From a virus, in the IMG/VR virus record IMGVR_UViG_3300025039_000014, positions 40,760-104,759 of that record: a DNA stretch of 64,000 nt; one strand, given 5' to 3'. Numbering within the stretch: position 1 is the stretch's first letter; each line of letters begins with the position of its first letter. A program made the translations under genes and the position numbers. Below, piece after piece: positions 1 through 7,810 of the stretch. Under the pieces are notes generated by a model. That model did no database searches and was not told the DNA's origin. It worked only from the letters and a program-made list of their open reading frames with translations.

Positions 1-642
1 CAAGAGTCCGACGACGAGCCGGAAATCGACGACACGATCGAGGCTGAGATCAAGGCAGCGGAGCGCGAGCGCAAGCTGAAAGAAGCGACCATGAGCGAGG
101 ACGAGGTCGAAGCCGCCCAGGCCAAGTCTGCCAAGACCGGCAAGGCCGGCAAGAAGTCGCGTGCTCCAGTAACCGCTGCCCCCCGCGAGCCGAGCGAAGC
201 CATCGATGTCGCTGCGCTGATCGCGTCCAAAGTGCAGCCGACGATGAGTCACTGGAAGATGATACCGGGCATGGACGAGGAAACGGCCGAACTCTTCAAG
301 GCGGAACTCGAGGCACAGTTCGAGGCACTGCCCAAGAAGACTCGCGAGAAAGCCGTGAACCTGATGGATTGGTTCGTCCGCGGCCGCTCGCTCTCCGTCT
401 TCGTCGGTATCGCCTTCGACGTGCTATCCAGCCAGGGCGAGATCACGCCGGCGGACCTGCGCAATCGCTATCAGTCGAATCCGGGCAAGTCGTATACCCA
501 GGGCACGGCCAATGCGCAGACCGGCCAGGTGATGCAGATTCTGCGCACCTTCCAGATCATCGACAGCGACGGCAAGATCAACGAAAAGCACGCCATGATC
601 AGCGCGTTCAAGGAGCGCGAGGTGGAAGACAAGGTCGCATGA
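1..642 (+). CDS. Unknown protein, 3' part of a gene cut by the window edge
   Basis: The frame is open from base 1, so the gene starts upstream; the ATG at 91 is probably internal. 213 codons are visible. The first ~70 residues are charged and low-complexity (acidic DDE runs, then Ala/Lys-rich), the rest is a mixed helical domain with the stretch WFVRGRSLSVFVGIAFDVL and a basic C-terminal end. I do not recognise the family. It is the last gene of its unit: a GC hairpin (661-679) and an intrinsic terminator (738-764) follow. An alternative is a start at ATG 91, but no convincing ribosome binding site is seen there. Confidence 0.75.
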   Translation, partial: QESDDEPEIDDTIEAEIKAAERERKLKEATMSEDEVEAAQAKSAKTGKAGKKSRAPVTAAPREPSEAIDVAALIASKVQPTMSHWKMIPGMDEETAELFKAELEAQFEALPKKTREKAVNLMDWFVRGRSLSVFVGIAFDVLSSQGEITPADLRNRYQSNPGKSYTQGTANAQTGQVMQILRTFQIIDSDGKINEKHAMISAFKEREVEDKVA

Positions 643-737
643 CCCAGTCATCAATAGGTCGCGGGGTCGCGTGCCCCGCTTCCTTCTAGGTCTTCGATGA
701 GGGTCTAGCGGGAAGAGAGAGGTAGCTGTGTGTGCGC

Positions 738-764
738 GGGGCTCCAAGTGAGCCCCATTTTTTT
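738..764 (+). terminator. Intrinsic terminator
   Basis: A perfect 7-bp stem GGGGCTC/GAGCCCC with a 5-base loop is followed by A and seven T. It ends the leftmost transcription unit. A weaker hairpin GCGGGG/CCCCGC lies at 661-679. Confidence 0.9.
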
Positions 765-902
765 GGCCTGCAAAATTAAACCAAGGTGTTGATTCAAAAC
801 GGTTCGCTGAGACCAACGTGTTGAGATTAACCATCTGATAATTAGGGTCTTTTATTATGCAGGCTATCTCGATATGGTCCCGGTTAACAGGAGATCATTG
901 CC

Positions 903-1202
903 ATGCAATACACGCTGACCTATCACTTCGTGGACAAGGAAGGCCGGGTCTATGACACCTGGTTCGAAAGCAGCACCCGGACACAGCCGTGGGAATGTAT
1001 CGACCTCTCATGGCGTGGCGAGATACCCGTAGCCGGAGACGAAATTAGCTTCTGGAAACACAGCGGGGAACAACAGCGCCATCGCGTCACGGCGATCATT
1101 CAAGATCGTCAATTCTGCTACGGATACCAGGACACCGAGGACGTCCAGCATGCATCCACCTGCGATGTGATGCTACGTGCGCGAGTGATCGACATCGACT
1201 AG
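903..1202 (+). CDS. Hypothetical protein, 99 aa
   Basis: The ATG is preceded by AGGAGA at a suitable distance (near 889-894). The protein is compact and beta-rich in appearance, with no membrane segment or signal peptide: it opens with YTLTYHFVDKEGRVYDTWFE and ends in RARVIDID. I do not recognise the family. It is monocistronic, lying between the terminator at 738-764 and the palindrome at 1375. The 170-base gap after it contains a short hairpin (CTCCAG/CTGGAG, around 1293-1314) and nothing else I can name. Confidence 0.75.
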   Translation: MQYTLTYHFVDKEGRVYDTWFESSTRTQPWECIDLSWRGEIPVAGDEISFWKHSGEQQRHRVTAIIQDRQFCYGYQDTEDVQHASTCDVMLRARVIDID

Positions 1203-1374
1203 CGTCGGGAAGCGCTCAATCTGCGCGTCTGAGAGCGTTACCTGCTCGACAGTTATCTCGTTACACGTCAGAGACTCCCAGCGACTCCAGCGCGTCTCTG
1301 GAGCAATCCCAGTAATCGCAACACCCCTCCCAAAAAGACGTTGTCGACCCCGGAAGAAAATGCAACTATAAGCA

Positions 1375-1394
1375 GTAAGTCAATACTTACTTAC
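1375..1394. promoter_or_regulatory. Palindromic operator-like site 1
   Basis: GTAAGTCAATACTTACTTAC, 12 bp before the ATG of the 1407 gene. It is a member of the 16-copy palindrome family. TATAAG lies just upstream (1367-1372), compatible with a -10 box. Confidence 0.8.
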
Positions 1395-1406
1395 GGCTAA
1401 TAGAAA

Positions 1407-1793
1407 ATGTTCAACCTGGATCAGCTGTTCGTTCGCCGGCCACGAGCCGTCCACATCGAACCCTTCACCGTAAACAAGGCCGACGAGGTCATTCGTGACA
1501 GCGCTGGCCACCCGATCATTTTCTACATCAAGACCCGCGAAGGTCGTCGGCTGATCAACCCCGGAATGATGATTGCGACCAAAACTGACGACTATCGCCA
1601 TCCGATGGACGCCGACGTGTTCAATCGCGATTACGTCGCGCTGCTGGGCTACGAGAGCGCACTGGTCGAAGAGTTCAAGCGTCAGATCGCCGCTCAGCTC
1701 AGCACGGCTCTCGCTAGCGAGGCACCGATCGCAGCGATTACCAACCTGGTGGCCATGATCGAGCCGCCGAAATCACTCGAAGTCACGGAGTAA
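1407..1793 (+). CDS. Hypothetical protein, 128 aa
   Basis: The ATG follows palindrome 1 by 12 bp, leaving almost no room for a leader; no strong ribosome binding site is visible. The N-terminal half contains IEPFTVNKADEVIRDSAGHP and GRRLINPGMMIATKTDDYRHP, reminiscent of small phage structural or regulatory proteins. The C-terminal half is a helix rich in Ala. No family was recognised. It is followed 4 bp later by the 1798 gene, so the two form a two-gene operon under palindrome 1. Confidence 0.75.
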   Translation: MFNLDQLFVRRPRAVHIEPFTVNKADEVIRDSAGHPIIFYIKTREGRRLINPGMMIATKTDDYRHPMDADVFNRDYVALLGYESALVEEFKRQIAAQLSTALASEAPIAAITNLVAMIEPPKSLEVTE

Positions 1794-1797
1794 CCGC

Positions 1798-2244
1798 ATG
1801 TCCGAACAGACGACCAATATCGTGCAGGGCCAGTTCATCGAGCTTTCACCCGAAGAGCGAGTTCGATTCATGGCTCACCTGACACTCGGCTTTGGTATCC
1901 AGCCCCAGATGTCGTTCCAGATGCTCGGCACGGTCATGCTGCTGCGTAACGCCCGCCGGATGCCGGATCACGATGAGAGCCAGATGATCCAGATGATGGT
2001 TGATCAGGCAAACAACGAGCTGAGCGTCCCGGCGGAGAATCTGCGAGCGGTCATCGAGCGCACACTGGCACATGCCGAGAGCGTTGTCGTTGCCTATGAG
2101 TCAGCGGTGATCGACGCACGCCAATCCGACACCCCGGTGGATTGGACGCAAGTGGACGATCTGATGAGTGAGCGTGGGGAAGTCATCGGCAGCGACTTCG
2201 TGACCCAGTCAGCGAACGATGAGCAAGCCGAGTTCAAGGCTTGA
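1798..2244 (+). CDS. Hypothetical protein, 148 aa
   Basis: Second gene of the operon behind palindrome 1, starting 4 bp after the stop of the 1407 gene. The protein is acidic and mostly helical, with many Met/Gln residues (for example SQMIQMMVDQANNELSV), no signal peptide and no membrane segment. The C-terminus is acidic. No family was recognised. Transcription probably ends at the terminator at 2346-2370. Confidence 0.75.
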   Translation: MSEQTTNIVQGQFIELSPEERVRFMAHLTLGFGIQPQMSFQMLGTVMLLRNARRMPDHDESQMIQMMVDQANNELSVPAENLRAVIERTLAHAESVVVAYESAVIDARQSDTPVDWTQVDDLMSERGEVIGSDFVTQSANDEQAEFKA

Positions 2245-2345
2245 CCCCCGAGCGCTCGCTTCTAGCCCTGACGCGACGTGATATGATTGTCTTGTTGCAG
2301 AGATGCGATCTACCTTTTTGTGAGAGAGAAGGTTAGTTCTTGAAG

Positions 2346-2370
2346 CCGCCCCACTAGGGCGGTTTTTTTT
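2346..2370 (+). terminator. Intrinsic terminator
   Basis: Stem CCGCCC/GGGCGG with loop CACTA, followed by eight T. It ends the 1407-1798 operon. Confidence 0.92.
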
Positions 2371-2917
2371 GTCTGCTGTCACAGTCGTCACGCCGATGAT
2401 CACGCTTGTGACTCGTAGAATCACCTCAAGGTTAAAATTTTCTTGGCCATTTTGGTCCGTTTCAAAACCTCTGTTGCGAAACATTCTTATCTTGAAAAGA
2501 CCATATCGCTCTTTCCTACCGCATATCAGTGACTTAACCAAAACCCGTCACAACATGAGAAACATTCTCAATAGAGGTTTCGTGAAGGAACCTGGCGGGA
2601 CCAGGTCACTCGCGCCTCCCACCCCGAAACCCATGTGACGTCTGTGACGTTTGAGGTCAAAACATAAGGATCGAGGTGACAACACGAATCACGACCCGGT
2701 CACGCGATAAACCCTACGGATCAAGCGGTTCCGCGCACACCCCGCCCTAGCGTCACGACTCCTACCCCGGCATCACGACAACGTCACGCGAATCAGATAT
2801 CGGGATTCGCTCCACAAAGCGCTCTAAAGCGTTCCCGAGCATGAAGCGCTACGTCGACTCAAGTTGATCAGGGAACGCGCTCAAAACGAAGCGCTGACGT
2901 CTTCCCGAGCATGATGG

Positions 2918-2944
2918 ATCGCTCGAATCGCTCGAATCGCTCGA
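2918..2944. repeat. Tandem 9-bp repeat, three copies
   Basis: ATCGCTCGA is repeated three times without interruption, in a non-coding island just after one copy of the TTCCCGAGCATGA direct repeat. Confidence 0.85.
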
Positions 2945-3007
2945 CAGCACGAAATCGACAGGGATCGACTCCAGAGACACAGATCACGGACCCCGATCCG
3001 AGTGAGA

Positions 3008-3029
3008 CGGTCTCTCGAGCACCAGGCTA
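3008..3029 (+). repeat. GGGTCT-N8/9-CAGGCT repeat, copy 1
   Basis: CGGTCT, nine bases, CAGGCTA. A variant member of a seven-copy family found only in the left-arm non-coding islands. Confidence 0.6.
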
Positions 3030-3065
3030 GCCGCGCCCGACACCATGATCAGCCAGATCCCATGC

Positions 3066-3152
3066 GGCAGACCTATATCTCTGTTGTCTGTGTTTTCAGA
3101 GAGTGATGGATTTATAGATGGAGACAGGCACCCGAGCTAAAAACAAAACCTC
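3066..3152 (+). repeat. Duplicated non-coding element, copy A
   Basis: This 87-bp stretch matches 49191-49275 along its whole length with a 2-bp gap and scattered substitutions. The last 28 bp (3125-3152) are identical in both copies. Each copy contains TTTATAG directly followed by ATG, then codons for M-E-(T/A)-G-T-R-A-K-N-K-T-S. In copy A CCCGAG (3131-3136) can pair with CTCGGG (3154-3159). It could be a promoter plus leader, a small RNA or a leader-peptide element; see the finding on the duplicated element. Confidence 0.85.
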
Positions 3153-3717
3153 ACTCGGGAGAGACGAAATCCCTGGAAACCTGGAATGGGAAACACCTCG
3201 GAACCGGGGTTTCTCCCAACTCACAAAGCCTGATCACCAGGAGTCCGGGGCTGCGCCGCGTCTAGGCTTCCCGGATCACCATGAAAAAGGGTCTCGCTCT
3301 GACCAGGCTCAGGCAACGGGTCTTTCCCAACCAGGCTCCCGAACACCACGGAATCAGGAAACCAAGTGCCAGGACTCAGCCAGCCGGATTCCGGGAACAC
3401 CAAGAAAATGGGTGAAATGTTTCCAGGGCTCAGGCTCGGGGGAAAGAGAAACCAGAGTGAGGAAACCGAATCGACCAGGAGAAAGACAATCCGGGAGAGA
3501 AAGCGAACCTGAACCTCAAGGGAACAGAGAGAGCCTGATGAGCATGGGAGAGAATGAATCCAAGGAGATCATGAGTGTGGGAGTGATAGAGCTGTGGAAA
3601 AGGCAGAGAGACGGGAGAGGACGGATAGACGGGAAGAGGTATGGAAACGGGGAAAGCGGAGAGAATAGAGGTAGAGAAAAACGGGAGAGAGATGGTGACG
3701 GGGAAACGGGGACATAA
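3118..3717 (+). other. Long open frame of doubtful coding value, purine-rich
   Basis: An ATG inside duplicated element A opens a 199-codon frame. The product would be extremely polar (rich in R, G, E, N and S) with no hydrophobic core. The last ~120 nt are about 85% purine, a composition that disfavours stop codons by itself. The equivalent frame of copy B stops after 23 codons, so only the first 12 codons are shared. I read it as mostly a compositional artefact, possibly with a real leader peptide at its start. Confidence 0.3.
3289..3338 (+). repeat. GGGTCT-N8/9-CAGGCT repeats, copies 2 and 3
   Basis: Two members occur nearly head to tail: GGGTCT-N9-CAGGCT at 3289-3309 and GGGTCT-N8-CAGGCT at 3318-3337. 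Confidence 0.65.
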
Positions 3718-4845
3718 GGGGCCGGGGCATTGCCGCCTCTGCCAATCACTCGCCTGGCCGCCTAACCTTGGTCACAGCCTCCACAGCCATCCCGAGCGCC
3801 CATCTCCCTTTCTCTCCCAGGCATCGCCGATTCGCACCATACTCGGGAAAGGGAAGCTATCCACATAGACACCGACACCAAGGGAGAATCGGGAAAGGCG
3901 AGCGATGCACCTATAGAGCGACGCCAAGGGATTGAGCCCGTGGTCGATCGCAAAGTGAAGGCACCGGGAGAGACCTTGCTAATGCCGGTCATGGGGATTT
4001 TTCGCCTCCCGAATCGGTGACGCTCGCGAGGGTCATGGTGCTCGAGGAACGACCTCGGTGGACACGCCGCGACACCACTCGGCGAGGCGAATGTAACCGT
4101 CGGTTACCTTGTCTGAATAGCCGCTGAAAACAGGGTTATTTCACGGCTTAAAATTGGTGAGTGCAAATAGGCCAGAGGGCAGTGCGTTTTTTCGAGACGG
4201 ATTTACAGACATAACACCGCGCCGGACCAGAGCTCATTTTTTCGAGCAGCATCGCAAGTATAAGACCGCAGGTGCGACCTGGCCGTCAAGGGCTTCCTCG
4301 GAGCCCAGCATCCACGGGGGTTCGTTCCTCTACCTCACCTGACGACTCGATTCGCTTCCCCATTAAAAATCGGAGTTATTATAATAAGAAAAAAACTATC
4401 GTTCTTCAGCGTAGAAATTAGTTTCACTCGGTTACAGCTTTAAATTGCAGGGTTTTGCCCCTGCTGTGCTCGCCCTTTAAATTCTTTACTTAAATATTAA
4501 TCCAAACTTTAAAATAATATCGCGGTTACACATTCTGAGGTGCTTCTCTGCAAGCTCATCCTTCCCCTCACCCCGCGTGGCTGGGCGCTTGTAGCCACAA
4601 ATGCACACGCAAGAGGTGGTAGTAGATCGGATGACAACACATGGCAATACATGATCAGGAACCCGAGAGTCGGTCATCGCTCAAAAATGAGCGATATGAA
4701 AAAAAGTGGCTCCGAAAGCAAATAAGGGCTTGCCTGCATCGCAAGGGCAATATAAGTTTTAAATCGTCGACGTTACGCGTTGGCAATGAAACCCACACGC
4801 AACAACACACGCCCACTACACGGCGTGACGAGAGAGGTATGCCTG
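3718..4845. other. Non-coding island, AT-rich in its second half
   Basis: No credible gene is seen. 3845-3868 and 3891-3916 are diverged members of the GGGAAAGGC repeat family best seen at 8305-8427. 4093-4107 is a perfect 15-bp palindrome. About 4360-4780 is strongly AT-rich with a hairpin GCAGGG/CCCTGC near 4447-4464, and could hold promoters for the 4846 gene, but no single promoter stands out. Confidence 0.45.
4093..4107. promoter_or_regulatory. Palindrome, possible operator
   Basis: GTAACCGTCGGTTAC is a perfect inverted repeat around a central base triplet, in a non-coding island. It resembles but is not a member of the 20-bp palindrome family. Confidence 0.4.
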
Positions 4846-5337
4846 ATGGAAACGCAGAGACTGGAAGCGGTAACGAGAATGACAGAGGGAGAGATCGAGA
4901 TCGTCAAGTGCGGCGATGAAACGATTGTCTGCCACTACGATGCGCCGTCCGTGACGCTCTATGGTGATGTGCAGCACCTGGCGGTGTTCAACGTGACGCT
5001 GACCGATCCGGATCGCTTCCCTGACCACCTGCTCTACCGTAGCTATGTGGTGACGCTGTGGCAGGAACCTGGAAATGATCCGTTCTACCAGACGTCTATC
5101 AAAGCCGTGGTGTGTCCGGTGAAGAGTCAGCGAAGGATCGAGGCGCCGAAGATGTGGTGGTCTATGCCCCTCATGTCGAAGATGAATTTGCTGCCCGATA
5201 ACTCGACGGCCGAGCTGAGCGAAGACATGCTGGAAGCCATTGCGAATCGAGCGGCGAAGGAAATGGTATTGGGAGCTTGTGCGCCTGTGCATCCGGTAAC
5301 GACTGCATGGTCTTCGGCGCATTCTTCGCTGGTATGA
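4846..5337 (+). CDS. Hypothetical protein, 163 aa
   Basis: I chose ATG 4846 because AGAGAGG (4831-4837) lies at the right distance; an upstream in-frame ATG at 4780 has no such site. The protein is beta-rich in its first two thirds (EIEIVKCGDETIVCHYDAP, then YRSYVVTLWQ) and ends in a short helical segment. It has five or more Cys, no signal peptide and no membrane segment. No family was recognised. It is single, placed after an AT-rich 1.1-kb non-coding stretch. Confidence 0.65.
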   Translation: METQRLEAVTRMTEGEIEIVKCGDETIVCHYDAPSVTLYGDVQHLAVFNVTLTDPDRFPDHLLYRSYVVTLWQEPGNDPFYQTSIKAVVCPVKSQRRIEAPKMWWSMPLMSKMNLLPDNSTAELSEDMLEAIANRAAKEMVLGACAPVHPVTTAWSSAHSSLV

Positions 5338-5419
5338 AACGAACCCTCTCCAGTGCGACCTAGTTTGCAGACCGGAGAGCACACGGGAAAGGGTTTGAGC
5401 AGGACTATACCGCTAAGGG

Positions 5420-5444
5420 AGGGTCAGGGGGAAACCCTGACTCT
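5420..5444 (+). promoter_or_regulatory. Strong leader hairpin before the 5466 gene
   Basis: A 10-bp stem (AGGGTCAGGG pairing with CCCTGACTCT, one G-T pair) with a 5-base loop sits about 20 bases before the start. It has no T-run, so it may be an mRNA leader structure or a weak terminator of the 4846 gene. Confidence 0.5.
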
Positions 5445-5465
5445 CTCGTAGTCTAGGAGAACACC

Positions 5466-5696
5466 ATGGCAAAGAAATCACTGAATGGCTGGATGCGGCT
5501 GTGGATCGGTATCTCGAGCTTGTGGATCGGCCTATGGGTCGCCTTGGGCATTACCGTCAGCATGACAGCCACAAACCCAAATTTTGACTACACCGACATG
5601 ACACCCACGCTTCTGGTAACCCTCGCTCCACCCGCCGTTCTCTTCGGCCTCGGTCATTTCGTGGCCTGGATTCGCCGCGGCTTCTCTCACGACTGA
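5466..5696 (+). CDS. Small membrane protein, 76 aa
   Basis: The start is well supported by TAGGAGAA seven bases upstream. There are two clear hydrophobic segments, at about residues 9-33 (SSLWIGLWVALGITV) and 47-69 (TLLVTLAPPAVLFGLGHFV), with a basic end RRGFSHD, giving a two-pass inner-membrane protein. No family was recognised. It converges with the leftward 5687-5893 gene, and their 3' ends overlap by 10 bp. A superinfection-exclusion or other lysogeny function would be a guess. Confidence 0.75.
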   Translation: MAKKSLNGWMRLWIGISSLWIGLWVALGITVSMTATNPNFDYTDMTPTLLVTLAPPAVLFGLGHFVAWIRRGFSHD

Positions 5697-5893
5697 GATT
5701 CCGCCCACTCTTTTGCCGACAGCCAGGCGTCTTGCGGACGGGACTCTTCGGCGATCTGCTGAGCGTTCGGTAACACCACGGCGTAGAGCGTGCGGCCGTA
5801 TCTCGAGGTCTTGATGCACTTGGTGCCGGCAGGCAACAGCGCCATGGCTTGGTCTTTGTGCGAGGGGGTCGGTTTCTTGTCGAAGGTAATCAT
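5687..5893 (-). CDS. Hypothetical protein, 68 aa
   Basis: A short leftward gene starting at ATG 5893-5891. It encodes a small soluble protein (MITFDKKPTPSHKDQAMALL, ending AWLSAKEWAESQS). Its stop overlaps the end of the convergent membrane-protein gene. It lies 16 bp downstream of the leftward secreted-protein gene 5910-6290, so the two are probably one transcript. No family was recognised. Confidence 0.6.
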   Translation of the reverse strand: MITFDKKPTPSHKDQAMALLPAGTKCIKTSRYGRTLYAVVLPNAQQIAEESRPQDAWLSAKEWAESQS

Positions 5894-5909
5894 GGCTATT
5901 TCCTAACGC

Positions 5910-6290
5910 TCATCTACAAGATAGCTCTGGGCGACTTTGAACGAACAACATGAAGGCGCTTGGGGCATTGGTAACCGGGCTGATCTGCTCCGATGTCTGG
6001 AGATACTCCCAGAACTGATCAAAGATTCCCTCTATATTGGCGGTAGAACTCATACAGACGGGTAAATCTAGACCTGCGTTGACGTTGTAGAACGAAAAGG
6101 CCTTTTGCATATCCAGCATGCCGCGCACATAGGCTTGGTAGACAATGGGGGACTGAGCATGGAATTGGATTAACCTCCCCACCGTCTGTCCATTCAAATT
6201 TTGAGAATCCGCTGACGCGTCATCTGCCTGAGAAACCGGAGCCATGCATAAGGCTAAGCTGACCAGAACCAATCTTGCAAAAATTCTCAT
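5910..6290 (-). CDS. Secreted protein with Rap1a/Tai-like pattern, 126 aa
   Basis: I place the start at 6290 because the residues that follow form a textbook signal peptide (MRIFARLVLVSLALCMAPV, cleavage after SQA). The mature part has the order expected of the Rap1a/Tai family: a helix with a YV-G-D element (QAYVRGMLDMQKAF), a central Cys (LPVCMSST), a second helix ending in WEYLQT, and a C-terminal Cys. That family includes periplasmic immunity proteins of type VI effectors. The match is by pattern only. A periplasmic product on a phage suggests a lysogeny trait. Transcription enters through, or is stopped by, the leftward terminator at 6349-6389. Confidence 0.6.
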   Translation of the reverse strand: MRIFARLVLVSLALCMAPVSQADDASADSQNLNGQTVGRLIQFHAQSPIVYQAYVRGMLDMQKAFSFYNVNAGLDLPVCMSSTANIEGIFDQFWEYLQTSEQISPVTNAPSAFMLFVQSRPELSCR

Positions 6291-6348
6291 CGAAAATCTC
6301 TCCGTGGTTATCATACAAATATCGGCCATCATGACGGTCTCATTAAGC

Positions 6349-6389
6349 AAAAAAATGGCCCTGGCGTCGTAGGGGAGACGGCCAGGGCC
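6349..6389 (-). terminator. Leftward intrinsic terminator
   Basis: On the minus strand GGCCCTGGC pairs with GCCAGGGCC (9 bp) and is followed by A and seven U. It lies upstream of the leftward secreted-protein gene, so it either ends a short leftward RNA or attenuates that gene. Confidence 0.88.
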
Positions 6390-6491
6390 ACAACCGAGAG
6401 GGTGGGACTCTCGGGTGTTACGCAGGGAACAAGACGAACGAGTGGTGAACTCAAATCCGCCTTGAGAACCGATACTCGCCGAGAGCTAACC
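6349..6491 (-). ncRNA. Candidate leftward small RNA
   Basis: Between palindrome 2 (6492-6511) and the leftward terminator (6349-6389) there is no reading frame of interest, but there is a second perfect hairpin (CCGAGAG/CTCTCGG, 6394-6414). A transcript starting at or near the palindrome would be about 140 nt with two stable hairpins and a U-tail, the form of an Hfq-type small RNA. The same arrangement also fits a regulated leader of the 5910-6290 gene. Confidence 0.4.
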
Positions 6492-6511
6492 ATAAGTCAA
6501 TGGTTACTTAC
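6492..6511. promoter_or_regulatory. Palindromic operator-like site 2
   Basis: ATAAGTCAATGGTTACTTAC. It is paired with site 3, 361 bp away; the two flank an empty region between a leftward and a rightward unit. Confidence 0.7.
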
Positions 6512-6872
6512 CCATAAGAATAAAAAACCAGAAACGACAACGCCCGAGGGGTAGTCACGATCTCGTCGGGAAGACCGTTCTATGCCCACGGGCGCTTTGC
6601 AGTATTGGCGTCCTGGCAGAGACGACAAACATGATGGGGATCGGCTTATCGACGAGCACCCCGCCAGGACGCTCCCAGTATAAGCACGCTTTCGAGAGCA
6701 CGCCAAGCGGCGGTGTGACGGGCTTGGACTGATTTTCCTGGTCATGAATCGTCAATCGCTTACAGACCGTGTTAGAGCGGCTCGATCGAGAATCCAGAGA
6801 GAACAGTCGATCGCCGTCGAGGCACGCGAGACACTGTCTCTCGCAGCGCATGAGTCTCTTCGGCTCAGGCTA
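6512..6872. other. Non-coding region between two operator sites
   Basis: I see no credible gene. 6852-6872 is a copy of the GGGTCT-type repeat (GAGTCT-N8-CAGGCTA) that directly abuts palindrome 3 at 6873. Confidence 0.5.
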
Positions 6873-6892
6873 GTAAGTCATTGGTTACTGAC
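6873..6892. promoter_or_regulatory. Palindromic operator-like site 3
   Basis: GTAAGTCATTGGTTACTGAC, followed by a second half-site-like TAAAGTCATTGAC. It precedes the rightward gene at 7024. Confidence 0.7.
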
Positions 6893-7023
6893 TAAAGTCA
6901 TTGACAGACAGGCCGTTCTATAAGAACACTAGGAGTTAGAGGCAGTCAGTAAACGCTGATACCGGCCTTCCAATAACGAGTGATTTTCTCTCTCCCGCAG
7001 TCGCAACAATTCGAAGGTGATGT

Positions 7024-7380
7024 ATGGCACTCTCCGCACTGTCGTTCGTTCCCGCCCACAATCGCGACCAGATCGACATGGAATACGTCGAGACCATGGC
7101 GCAGTTCATGGGTATCGATCTCTCCCAGATACGCCAGGACATGAAAGACCGTGCCGAACGTAACCAGGAGCTCCACGAGATCGCCTGGCGGGAACGCGAA
7201 AACCCCAATTGGGAAACGTCGAAAGCCTTTCACCGCTACGAGCAGGTCTTCTCTCATGGCTCGGCACAGGTCTTTTACAACGACTGGTTCGATCGCTATG
7301 CGGTCTATGGGCTCAAGAAAGGCACCCAGGAGCCGAAATCTTTGGAAGAGGCGATACGGCTCGTCTACGAGAACAATTAA
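7024..7380 (+). CDS. Hypothetical protein, 118 aa
   Basis: The ATG follows GAAGGTGATGT, a good ribosome binding site. The protein is soluble, helical and charged (for example DMKDRAERNQELHEIAWRER), with an aromatic patch FYNDWFDRYAVYGL near residue 85. No family was recognised. It is the first gene of a two-gene unit with 7399-7749, behind palindrome 3. Confidence 0.72.
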   Translation: MALSALSFVPAHNRDQIDMEYVETMAQFMGIDLSQIRQDMKDRAERNQELHEIAWRERENPNWETSKAFHRYEQVFSHGSAQVFYNDWFDRYAVYGLKKGTQEPKSLEEAIRLVYENN

Positions 7381-7398
7381 CCCATAGAGGCGAAACTG

Positions 7399-7749
7399 AT
7401 GGCGGTTGGCATGCTGACCATAGAAGACAGCTACGTAGACCATGAGAACGGTGAGGTCTTCCTGTTACTGGTCAGGAAGGATTATCAAGGCGAAATAATT
7501 TCGGTGGACATTGGCGTGGTGGAGAGCGATCGCGATGTTCTGCCGAGAGACCTGGACTTTCTCAAGCCCGATTTGATCTCTCGCTCCGCAAAGCATGGCA
7601 AGAACTGCGTAATGAACCAGTTCTCTGCCATCAAACGGGGCATCCCCTCGCATGAAGCCCTCAAACTCCACGCTCCAAAGAAAATCAGACCATCATGGGC
7701 TCCCAATCTGTCGGATGCTTTGTGGCTACCGAAAAAGCCGGATAGCTGA
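7399..7749 (+). CDS. Hypothetical protein, 116 aa
   Basis: It starts 18 bp after the preceding gene, behind GAGGCGAAACTG. The N-terminal half is beta-rich (GMLTIEDSYVDHENGEVFLL) and the C-terminal half is basic and Pro-containing. No signal peptide, membrane segment or known motif is seen. It is followed by a 1.1-kb non-coding repeat island. Confidence 0.68.
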   Translation: MAVGMLTIEDSYVDHENGEVFLLLVRKDYQGEIISVDIGVVESDRDVLPRDLDFLKPDLISRSAKHGKNCVMNQFSAIKRGIPSHEALKLHAPKKIRPSWAPNLSDALWLPKKPDS

Positions 7750-7810
7750 TTTCGTGAAAGGTTAGCTATCAACACGTAGAGCGCATCGCCGAGATAATGA
7801 CCATAGCCAA

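Larger units (their letters stand above)
2371..3065. other. Non-coding island with GTGACG/CGTCAC motifs
   Basis: No credible gene is seen. CGTCAC or its complement GTGACG recurs (about 2388, 2548, 2637, 2646, 2751 and 2785), with several one-base variants. A 13-bp direct repeat TTCCCGAGCATGA occurs at 2832-2844 and 2902-2914, and a 9-bp tandem repeat at 2918-2944. One copy of the GGTCT...CAGGCT repeat family lies at 3008-3029. This could be a regulator-binding or replication-origin-like region; no function is shown. Confidence 0.5.

Noticed and set aside
6497-6851. Leftward frames between palindromes 2 and 3
   Set aside because: No ribosome binding site, composition unlike genes, and overlap with operator-like sites.
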